Source: Pseudomonadota bacterium (lineage in GTDB: Bacteria > Pseudomonadota > Alphaproteobacteria > Rhizobiales > Rhizobiaceae). Taken from it: a stretch of 6,882 nt of DNA. The stretch is taken from the NCBI GenBank assembly GCA_023419995.1, contig JAEZXF010000450.1, forward strand, positions 1-6,882, read 5' to 3'. This document shows positions 1-6,063 of the stretch, in pieces; position 1 is the first letter of the stretch, and each line of letters opens with the position of its first letter. The position numbers and the translations under genes are program-made. The notes below the pieces were generated by a model, which searched no databases, was not told the DNA's origin, and saw only the letters and a program-made list of their open reading frames with translations.

Positions 1-91
1 CCCCCGGGCGCGGAACGCCTGAGAGCCTTTCCTTGCTCCCCCGTCGGGCCGGCTCTTCACTGGTGCGGACATCCATCGCGTGGACAGATCG
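1..91 (+). other. Leader upstream of the ABC ATPase gene
   Basis: This short stretch holds no complete gene. In the frame starting at base 2 the codons read PRARNA followed by TGA at 20-22, so the last codons of an upstream gene could lie here; an importer substrate-binding protein would be the natural candidate, but six residues cannot identify it. An imperfect inverted repeat, GAGAGCC at 21-27 and GGCTCTT at 51-57, could fold with a small inner CCC/GGG stem (39-48). No T-run follows, so it is not a convincing intrinsic terminator. I see no clear -35/-10 promoter. The stretch may simply be an intercistronic spacer. Confidence 0.3.
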
Positions 92-1210
92 ATGCTAGAG
101 ATTGACAGCCTTTTGAAAGCCTATCCCGGGCGCAACGGACGTGCGGGAACCAGGGCACTGGACGGTGTCTCCTTCACCGTCAGGGAAGGCGATTTCTTCA
201 CGCTTCTCGGCCCCAGCGGATGCGGCAAGACCACCACCCTGCAGTGCATCGCCGGGCTGGAGACGCCCGACGACGGCACGATCCGCATGGGCGCCGAGGT
301 CGTGTTCGGCGACCGGGGCAGGACGTTCGTGCCTGCCAACAAGCGCGAGCTCGGCATGGTGTTCCAGTCCTATGCGATCTGGCCGCACATGACTGTCTTC
401 GACAACGTCGCCTTTCCGCTGGTTCACGGCGGGGGCAAGGCGCCGGCATCGACCGTCCGGGCCGAGGTTATGCGCGCGCTCGAGATGGTCCAGCTCGGCC
501 ATCTCGCGGAGCGGCCCGCGCCGATGCTGAGCGGCGGCCAGCAGCAGCGCGTGGCGCTGGCGCGGGCGCTGGTGCGCCGGCCTCGCATATTGCTGCTCGA
601 CGAGCCGCTTTCGAACCTCGACGCCAAGCTCCGCGACGCGATGCGCGCGGAGATCCGCGCCCTGGTCAAATCGGTCGGCATCACCACCGTCTTCGTCACC
701 CACGACCAGACCGAGGCCGTCGGCATGTCCGACCAGATCGTGCTGATGCGGGCCGGCAGGATCGTCCAGCAGGGCGGCCCCCGCGACATCTACCTGCGCC
801 CGAACAGCGTGTTCACCGCCGATTTCATGGGCCGCAGCAACCTGATCGGCGGCAAGGTGGCGGAAGCCGGCCGGCAGGTACGGATCGACACGCCGCTCGG
901 CGCTCTCGTCGCCGAGGCCGACATCGCCTTCGCTCGGGGCGACGCCGTCGTCGCGGTGGTGCGCCCGCAGGCGGTGCGCATCCTGCCGCAGGGTGCTGCG
1001 CCCGACGCCGTGAACACCTATGCCGCGCGGATCGTCTCGCTGACCTTCCTCGGCGACGTGGTCGAGACCGAGGTCGAGGCGAACGGCGTGCGCATGGTGC
1101 TGATGCTGAACCCGTACGATTCCTTCGAGGAAGGCGGCGAGATCGCGCTGCACATTCCGCCGGCGCACTGCGTGGCCGTGCCCGCCGAAAGCGGGGACGC
1201 CGACGCATGA
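92..1210 (+). CDS. ABC transporter ATP-binding protein (FbpC/PotA-like, TOBE domain)
   Basis: This is the cytoplasmic ATPase that powers an ABC importer, 372 residues, the usual length for the iron/polyamine/organic-ion (FbpC/PotA) group. All ATPase motifs are present, numbered from the ATG at 92: Walker A GPSGCGKTT at 40-48, Q-loop Q91, signature LSGGQ at 145-149, Walker B ILLLDEP ending in D169-E170, D-loop SNLD at 173-176 and switch H203. A C-terminal regulatory TOBE-type region follows from about residue 240, with the typical VVRPQAVRIL stretch. Names such as iron or spermidine ATPase are common for relatives but do not prove the substrate. The start is uncertain: an in-frame GTG at 80 would add MDRS. 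Neither has a good ribosome-binding site; I prefer ATG 92 because MLEIDSLLKAY matches the family start. The stop overlaps the permease start by four bases, so the two are translationally coupled. Confidence 0.95.
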   Translation: MLEIDSLLKAYPGRNGRAGTRALDGVSFTVREGDFFTLLGPSGCGKTTTLQCIAGLETPDDGTIRMGAEVVFGDRGRTFVPANKRELGMVFQSYAIWPHMTVFDNVAFPLVHGGGKAPASTVRAEVMRALEMVQLGHLAERPAPMLSGGQQQRVALARALVRRPRILLLDEPLSNLDAKLRDAMRAEIRALVKSVGITTVFVTHDQTEAVGMSDQIVLMRAGRIVQQGGPRDIYLRPNSVFTADFMGRSNLIGGKVAEAGRQVRIDTPLGALVAEADIAFARGDAVVAVVRPQAVRILPQGAAPDAVNTYAARIVSLTFLGDVVETEVEANGVRMVLMLNPYDSFEEGGEIALHIPPAHCVAVPAESGDADA

Positions 1211-2931
1211 GCATGCCCTTCAGCCATGGCGGCCGGGTCGCCCGCGCGTTCTCCCAGCAGAACGTGGTGCGCGCGCTGCTCCTGCTCCTCGTCTCGGCCC
1301 TGGTCGTCGGGCCGGTGGCGATCCTTCTCCGCGCCTCGGTCGCCCCGGCCGGCGTGATGCCGCTGGAGACGAGCCGGTTCAGCCTGGAGCACTTCCACAA
1401 CCTGCTGACCACCGGCTCGACGTGGCGGCTCGTCCTCAACACGCTGCAATATGCGCTGGTCTCCATGGGCGTCGGCGTGGCCATCGCCACCGCCATCGCG
1501 TGGCTGACCGAGCGCACCGACATTCCCGGCCGTTTCGCCGTGCGGGTGCTGATGTTCTCGTGGATGGCCGTGCCGGCTCTCGTCGTCGGCTTCGGCTGGA
1601 TCCTGCTGCTCAATCCGGGCAACGGCCTGCTCAACGTGATCTACCGCGACCTGACCGGGATGCGCGGCTATCTGCTGCCGCTCTACTCGTTCTGGACGCT
1701 GTCGTTGATCACGGCATTCGCCGTGGTCCCGACCGCCTATGTCATGATCTCCGGCCTGCTGCGCAACATGGACCCGCAGCTCGAGAGCGCGGCGCGCGTC
1801 CACGGCGGTTCCGGCCTGACCGTGATCCGCAAGGTGACCCTGCCGCTTCTGGTGCCGGGCCTGTTCTCCATCGGCATCTACATGTTCATGGCGGTGGTCC
1901 AGACCTTCGACCTGCCGCTGATCATCGGCGTCACCGCCCGCTATCCGGTGCTCTCGACGCGCGTCTACCTCCTGTCGTCGCCCGACAACGGCCTGCCGAA
2001 CTACGGCTTCGCGGCGGCGTTCGGCGTGCTGCTCCTGGTCATCGCCTCCGGCCTGATGTGGGCGTATCTGCGCACCGTCAGCGCCGGGGAGAAGTACCGC
2101 GTCGTCACCGGCAAGGCCTTCCGGCCCAAGCGGATCGAGCTCGGCTGGTGGAAGCCGGCGGCGGTGGGCTTCGTCGTCCTCTACTGCGTCGTGATGGCCC
2201 TGCCGCTGCTGATGCTGCTGTGGATCAGCCTCAACACCTCGTTCGTCATGCCGGGCTACGAGGCGCTGTCGGGCGTCACCCTCGACGTCTACCGGCGCCT
2301 GCTCGCCAACCCGGTGATCCTGCGCGCGGCCGGCAACACGATCGTTCTGGTGGTGGCCAGCGCGACCGTCGTCATGGTCGCCTCGCTGCTGATCGGCTGG
2401 TTCACCACGCGCACCGGCAGCCGGCTCGGCAAGGTGCTCGATGCGCTGTCCTTCGCGCCGATGGCCATCCCGCCGATCGTGCTGGTCCTCGCCATCGTGC
2501 TGATCTACCTGCGCACGCCGCTCTACGGCACGATCTGGGTCATCGTCATCGCCCACTCGACCGTGTTTCTCGCCTTCGGCGTGCGCACGATGAGCAGCGC
2601 GCTGATCCAGGTCCACAGCGAGCTGCCGAACGCCGCCATCGTCAGCGGGGCGACGTGGCTCACCTCGCTGCGCAAGGTGACGCTTCCGCTCGTCTGGCCG
2701 CAATTCCTCAACGGCTGGCTGTGGGTCTTCGCCCACAGCGCGCGGGACCTGACCGCGCCGCTGATGCTGCTGTCGACGACGAACGTCGTCGCCGCGTCGG
2801 CGCTGTGGAACATGTGGCAGTTCCCGGACCTGCCCGGCGCCGCCGCGCTGTCGGTGATGCTGATGGGCGCGCTGATGCTGATCGTCCTTCCGTTCCAGAT
2901 CTACACCGCGCGCCGCCTGGAGGCGCAATGA
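1207..2931 (+). CDS. Fused two-domain ABC transporter permease (FbpB/ThiP-like)
   Basis: This inner-membrane permease of 574 residues is a tandem of two binding-protein-dependent permease domains, so one chain can supply the whole channel. The first half has a membrane segment at about 21-41, several more up to about 290, and the cytoplasmic coupling (EAA) loop beginning at E193 (ESAARVHGG, ending in VTLPLLVPG). A basic linker at about 292-317 leads to the second half, which starts with a membrane segment at about 318-342 and carries its own EAA loop near E472 (ELPNAAIVSGA, then KVTLPLVWP). This tandem design is known from FbpB/AfuB ferric-ion and ThiP thiamine permeases and relatives that import phosphonates and organic acids. 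The start ATG overlaps the ATPase stop as ATGA, with GGGGA at 1192-1196 as a plausible ribosome-binding site. No substrate-binding protein is in the window; it is probably encoded upstream. Substrate unknown. Confidence 0.94.
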   Translation: MSMPFSHGGRVARAFSQQNVVRALLLLLVSALVVGPVAILLRASVAPAGVMPLETSRFSLEHFHNLLTTGSTWRLVLNTLQYALVSMGVGVAIATAIAWLTERTDIPGRFAVRVLMFSWMAVPALVVGFGWILLLNPGNGLLNVIYRDLTGMRGYLLPLYSFWTLSLITAFAVVPTAYVMISGLLRNMDPQLESAARVHGGSGLTVIRKVTLPLLVPGLFSIGIYMFMAVVQTFDLPLIIGVTARYPVLSTRVYLLSSPDNGLPNYGFAAAFGVLLLVIASGLMWAYLRTVSAGEKYRVVTGKAFRPKRIELGWWKPAAVGFVVLYCVVMALPLLMLLWISLNTSFVMPGYEALSGVTLDVYRRLLANPVILRAAGNTIVLVVASATVVMVASLLIGWFTTRTGSRLGKVLDALSFAPMAIPPIVLVLAIVLIYLRTPLYGTIWVIVIAHSTVFLAFGVRTMSSALIQVHSELPNAAIVSGATWLTSLRKVTLPLVWPQFLNGWLWVFAHSARDLTAPLMLLSTTNVVAASALWNMWQFPDLPGAAALSVMLMGALMLIVLPFQIYTARRLEAQ

Positions 2932-2990
2932 TCCCCCGCGCCGCGCCTCGGGCCGCCGGCGCGCCCCCGCATCTGACAGGAAACTCAGAG
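2932..2990 (+). other. GC-rich spacer with a possible 6-bp hairpin
   Basis: This is the only real gap in the cluster (59 bases). CGCGCC at 2942-2947 can pair with GGCGCG at 2958-2963 around a 10-base loop, giving an all-G/C stem. No U-tract follows, so it is unlikely to terminate transcription; it could be a pause or mRNA-stability element between the transport genes and the enzyme genes. Alternatively the region could be coding: the ligase frame is open back to an ATG at 2928 that overlaps the permease stop. Confidence 0.3.
2978..2981 (+). promoter_or_regulatory. Ribosome-binding site for the ligase gene
   Basis: AGGA lies nine bases before the ATG at 2991 and supports that start. A competing GGAGG at 2919-2923 stands four bases before the in-frame ATG at 2928, a rather tight spacing. 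Confidence 0.5.
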
Positions 2991-4403
2991 ATGGAAAAAC
3001 CGAACTTCTACTGGAAGTCGCTCGACTGGGAGGCGCTGACCCGCGACTACCCGCCGCCCGGCCTGTACGAGCAGACGGTGGGACGGATGTCGGAGGGCGA
3101 GATACGCGCGCTCCAGAACGCCCGCTTCCTCGAGCGCGTCGCCGAGGCCTGGCAGTACCCGTTCTATCGCGACCGCTGGACCGCTGCCGGGCTGGAGCCG
3201 GGCGACATCCGCGGCCTGGACGACATCGAGAAGATCCCCCCCTTCACCAGCGACGACCTGAAGGAGGCCTTCGTCCGCCAGCCGCCGTTCGGCGACCACC
3301 AGCCGGGCTCGGAGGATTATCTCCGCGATGCCCACGTGCGCATCCTCACCAGCGGCGGCACGACCGGCCTGCCGCGCGTGACCCTGTTCGATTCGCGCGC
3401 GCTCGAGATCCAGGGCATCCAGAGCGCCCGCGGGTTCTGGGCGCAGGGCCTGCGACCGTCCGACATCATCCAGATCACCTACACCAACTCGCTGGCCAAC
3501 GCGGCCTGGTGCACGTTGAGCGGCGCGTTCCACTGGATCGGCGCCATCCCGATGACGACCGGGTCGGGCGTCGTCACCTCGAGCGAGCGCCAGCTCCAGT
3601 ATGCCGCGGCATGGGGCACGACGGCGTGGTTCACGCGCGCGGAGTATCTGGCGCGCCTGACCGGCGTGGCGCGGGAAACCGGCTTCGACCTCCATAGCCT
3701 CAAGACCAAGCATATCCACTCGCATATCGGCCCCGATGCGGACGGCGCGCGCCGGCGAGCCCTGGAGGAGGCGTGGAACGCGCCGGTCTACGACAATTAT
3801 GGCACGCACGAGATCGGCGCCATCGCCTTCGAATGCCGCGAGAAAGCCGGCATGCACATCAGCGAGGACACCGTCTATGTCGAGATCGCCGACATCGCGA
3901 CCGGCCGGGCCCTGCCGCACGGCGAGACCGGCAATCTGATAGCGACGAGCCTCTACCGCAGCGTTCCGCCGATCATCCGCTTCAACATGCGCGACCAGCT
4001 CGCCACCTTCCCGCGCGAACGGTGCGGCTGCGGGCTGTGCACGCTGAAGCTGTCGAACTTCCGCGGCCGCAGCGACGAGATGGTCAAGCTGCGCGGCACC
4101 AACGTCTATCCGCTCGCCTGCACCGAGGCGATCGCCCGCGATCCGCGCACCAACGGCGAGTTCATCTGCGTCGTCTCCTACGAGGGCAGCGGCATCACGC
4201 AGCGCGAGAGGTTCGTCGTCCGCATCGAGCGGCGCGACCTCTCGGTCGATGTGGATGCGCTGGGCGCGGACATGGACGCCGCGCTGCACCGCGACCTCGG
4301 CGTCCGGGTCGAAATCGAAATAGCCGATCCGGGCACGCTGGCCGAGTTCACCGGCCTCGGCCTGCAGAACAAGACCAGGCGCCTGCTGGACCTGCGCAGA
4401 TGA
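2991..4403 (+). CDS. PaaK-like CoA ligase (phenylacetate-CoA ligase family)
   Basis: This is an adenylate-forming enzyme that should activate a carboxylic acid with ATP and then transfer it to CoA; 470 residues, somewhat longer than typical PaaK (about 430-440). Visible motifs: phosphate loop TSGGTTGLPR at 120-129, aromatic/adenine motif YGTHEIG at 270-276 (PaaK has YGxSE), RFNMRDQ from R330 with the ribose-binding D335, hinge region GRSDEMVKLRGTNVYP at 359-374, and C-terminal NKTRRLLDLR with K461 in the place of the catalytic lysine. C345, C347 and C350 form a CxCxxC cluster just before the hinge, resembling the cysteine/zinc patch of some PaaK relatives. All key residues are present, so it looks active. 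The acid may be aromatic or alicyclic; it is not necessarily phenylacetate, as no other phenylacetate-pathway (paa) gene is visible. The start at 2991 is favoured by its ribosome-binding site; ATG 2928 would add 21 Ala/Pro-rich residues. Confidence 0.88.
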   Translation: MEKPNFYWKSLDWEALTRDYPPPGLYEQTVGRMSEGEIRALQNARFLERVAEAWQYPFYRDRWTAAGLEPGDIRGLDDIEKIPPFTSDDLKEAFVRQPPFGDHQPGSEDYLRDAHVRILTSGGTTGLPRVTLFDSRALEIQGIQSARGFWAQGLRPSDIIQITYTNSLANAAWCTLSGAFHWIGAIPMTTGSGVVTSSERQLQYAAAWGTTAWFTRAEYLARLTGVARETGFDLHSLKTKHIHSHIGPDADGARRRALEEAWNAPVYDNYGTHEIGAIAFECREKAGMHISEDTVYVEIADIATGRALPHGETGNLIATSLYRSVPPIIRFNMRDQLATFPRERCGCGLCTLKLSNFRGRSDEMVKLRGTNVYPLACTEAIARDPRTNGEFICVVSYEGSGITQRERFVVRIERRDLSVDVDALGADMDAALHRDLGVRVEIEIADPGTLAEFTGLGLQNKTRRLLDLRR

Positions 4404-4407
4404 GGGA
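4403..4407 (+). promoter_or_regulatory. Ribosome-binding site for the CoA-transferase-like alpha subunit
   Basis: AGGGA stands ten bases before the ATG at 4418 and decides that start. An in-frame ATG at 4400, overlapping the ligase stop as ATGA, would add MREDRP but has no clear ribosome-binding site. Confidence 0.5.
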
Positions 4408-4417
4408 AGATCGTCCG

Positions 4418-5212
4418 ATGAGCAAACGCATAGATCTCAACCAGATGGTCGCGCTGATCGAGCCGGGCGGCATGGTCGGCTTCGGCGGCGGCGGCATCCA
4501 GCGCAAGCCGATGGCGGCGGCCGCGGCCATCGCGCGGTCGAGCCTCGGCGACCTCGAGGTGGCGTCGTTCCTCGGCGGTCCGGAGGTCGACCTGCTGATC
4601 GGCCTGAAGAAGGTGCGCCGGCTGCATTTCGCCTTCGTCGGCTTCGACATGTTCGGCCTGGCGCCGAACTTCCGCGCGGCGCGGCAGTCGGGCGAGATCG
4701 AGATCGTCGAATATTCGGAAGGCCTGATGATGAGCGCATACGAGGCCGCCGCCAAGCGCCTGCCGTTCCTGCCTTCCCGCTTCGGTCTCGGGACCGACCT
4801 TCTTTCGACGCCGACGACGCCGTTCCGCGAGATGACCTGCCCGCTGAGCGGGGAGGCGCTGCTGGCGGTGCCGCCCCTGTCGCCCGATCTGGCGATCGTC
4901 CACGTCAACGAGGCCGACGAGCAGGGCAACGCCCTGATCCATAGCGACTCCTATGCCGACCTCCTCCTGATCCAGGCGGCGAAGAAGGTGGTCCTGACGG
5001 CCGAGAGGATCGTCGACGCGATCCCCGGCGAGCGCAGGGCGCGCTCGACCTTCATCTCGCGGCTGTGGGTCGACCACGTGGTGGCCGCGCCTTCCGGCGG
5101 CGGTTTCTCGGCCGTGTTCCCCGACTACCGCTTCGATATGCCGGCGATCTTCGACTACCAGAAGAACGCCACCGATGCCGCCTGGCTCGCCGCCAAGGCA
5201 GGAGAGCTGTGA
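4418..5212 (+). CDS. CoA-transferase-like alpha subunit (IpdA/GctA-like)
   Basis: This is the alpha subunit of a family I CoA-transferase fold, 264 residues, forming a heteromer with the next gene's product. Supporting signs are the glycine-rich entry GFGGGGIQRKPMA at 21-33, the EYSEG segment (E98, E101) followed by LPFLPSRFGLGTDLL at 115-129, and the DEQGNA motif at 167-172. The LPFLP-x-R-x-GLG stretch and the RKPMA sequence resemble the steroid-ring hydrolase subunit IpdA more than acetate or acetoacetate CoA-transferase subunits, as far as I recall those sequences. IpdAB of Mycobacterium tuberculosis hydrolyses a carbon-carbon bond in a CoA-linked ring, with an alpha-subunit glutamate as catalytic residue; E101 (or E98) is in the corresponding region. 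A glutaconate-type CoA-transferase (GctA) is the alternative reading. The upstream ligase gene ends 14 bases before the start, and the stop shares one base with the beta-subunit start, fitting tight co-expression. Confidence 0.85.
   Translation: MSKRIDLNQMVALIEPGGMVGFGGGGIQRKPMAAAAAIARSSLGDLEVASFLGGPEVDLLIGLKKVRRLHFAFVGFDMFGLAPNFRAARQSGEIEIVEYSEGLMMSAYEAAAKRLPFLPSRFGLGTDLLSTPTTPFREMTCPLSGEALLAVPPLSPDLAIVHVNEADEQGNALIHSDSYADLLLIQAAKKVVLTAERIVDAIPGERRARSTFISRLWVDHVVAAPSGGGFSAVFPDYRFDMPAIFDYQKNATDAAWLAAKAGEL
5200..5206 (+). promoter_or_regulatory. Ribosome-binding site for the beta subunit
   Basis: AGGAGAG is a near-perfect Shine-Dalgarno sequence five bases before the ATG at 5212. It is the strongest in the window. 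Together with the TGATG stop-start overlap it points to efficient coupled translation of the two subunits in equal amounts. Confidence 0.7.
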
Positions 5213-6063
5213 TGACCGACGCCGGATATACCCTCGAGGAACTGCTCATCGCGCGCATGGCGAAGGAGTATCGCGGCGGGCGCATGGGCGTCGGCGCCAC
5301 GATCCTGGCCGACCTGTCCGCACGGCTGGCAAAGGCTCTCTACGTGCCGGACCTGTTCCTGACCACCATCTCGCGGGCGGCGGCCGATCCGCTTCTCCAC
5401 GCAAAGACATTTTCCGACGAATGGGCGCTGGACGACAGCGCGGCGATGGCGCTCGGCTGGGAGGAGATGTTCCGCCTGATCGTGCACCAGAAGCTGCAGA
5501 TCTGGATCGGCTCCGTCCAGATCGACCGCTTCGGCGGCTCGAACATCTCCGTCATCGGCGACTGGGCCCGTCCGCGCGCGCAGCTCATCGGCGCGCGCGG
5601 CATTCCCGACGACCTGTGGGGCTGCGAGCGGCTGAACTACCACATCCGCAACCACACGCCGAAGAGCTTCGTCGAGAAGGTGGACTTCGTCTGCGGCTTT
5701 GGCAAGGCGCCCGATCTCGGGCGGCTGGGCATCCAGCCCGCCGCGCCCGGCACCGTGGTGTCCGATCTCGGCGTCTTCGATTTCGGCGGGCCGGAGGGCA
5801 CCATGCGCGTCATCTCCCTCCATCCCGGCGTCGATTTCGCCAGGGTGCAGGAGATGACGGGGTTTCCTTTGCCCGATCCCGGCCCCGAGGTCCCCGTCAC
5901 CACCGCGCCGACCGAGGAGGAGCTGCACGTCATCCGCACCGTCATCGATCCCTCGGGGATGCGGCGGCTGGAAAGCCGCGAGGCGTCGCCCGCCCTGTTC
6001 AGGGAACTGTGGGCGCGCGAGCTGGCGGCTTCAGACGTCCGCCGGGAGCGGGTGTCGTGCTGA
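5212..6063 (+). CDS. CoA-transferase-like beta subunit (IpdB/GctB-like)
   Basis: This is the beta subunit of the pair, 283 residues, close to the length of GctB (about 266) with a slightly longer C-terminus. Family features are the GVGATILADLSARLAK stretch at 26-41, GSVQIDRFGGSN at 100-111 followed by VIGD, and a late VSDLGVFDF/EEELHVIRTVIDPSGM region. Two diagnostic sites depart from classical transferases. After YVPD (44-47) the family normally has a short strand ending in ESG, whose glutamate forms the covalent CoA thioester; here the strand reads LFLTTISRA, with I53 at that place. The glycine loop normally near GSGGAND reads GARGIPDD at 127-134. Both changes are what I expect for an IpdB-like hydrolase rather than a CoA carrier, but the alignment is from memory. 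The start is fixed by a strong ribosome-binding site. The last seven bases overlap the TPP-enzyme gene. Confidence 0.85.
   Translation: MTDAGYTLEELLIARMAKEYRGGRMGVGATILADLSARLAKALYVPDLFLTTISRAAADPLLHAKTFSDEWALDDSAAMALGWEEMFRLIVHQKLQIWIGSVQIDRFGGSNISVIGDWARPRAQLIGARGIPDDLWGCERLNYHIRNHTPKSFVEKVDFVCGFGKAPDLGRLGIQPAAPGTVVSDLGVFDFGGPEGTMRVISLHPGVDFARVQEMTGFPLPDPGPEVPVTTAPTEEELHVIRTVIDPSGMRRLESREASPALFRELWARELAASDVRRERVSC
6044..6048 (+). promoter_or_regulatory. Ribosome-binding site for the TPP-enzyme gene
   Basis: GGGAG stands eight bases before the GTG at 6057 and supports this non-ATG start inside the end of the beta-subunit gene. Confidence 0.4.

Noticed and set aside
21..57. Inverted repeat considered as an intrinsic terminator
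   Set aside because: The stem is short and imperfect with a long loop, and no T-run follows it.
220..1206. Plus-strand frame open upstream of the permease start, overlapping the ATPase gene
   Set aside because: It is an out-of-frame reading of the ATPase gene, Arg/Ala-rich with no motifs; the permease proper begins at 1207.
1422..2927. Plus-strand open frame running into the ligase gene from inside the permease
   Set aside because: The sequence before 2928 is an Arg/Ala-rich frame-shifted reading of the permease; ligase homology begins only at about 2991.
1018..2928. Very long open frame on the minus strand across the permease gene (636 codons)
   Set aside because: It mirrors the permease gene; its translation is rich in His, Arg, Gln, Asp and Ala with no recognisable domain, as expected from antisense of G/C-biased codons.
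2958..2965. Perfect 8-base palindrome GGCGCGCC
   Set aside because: Such a palindrome is expected by chance in GC-rich DNA; it is single and not arranged as an operator.
2985..4289. Long minus-strand open frame opposite the ligase gene
   Set aside because: No domain or plausible ribosome-binding site; composition is typical of an antisense shadow in high-GC DNA.
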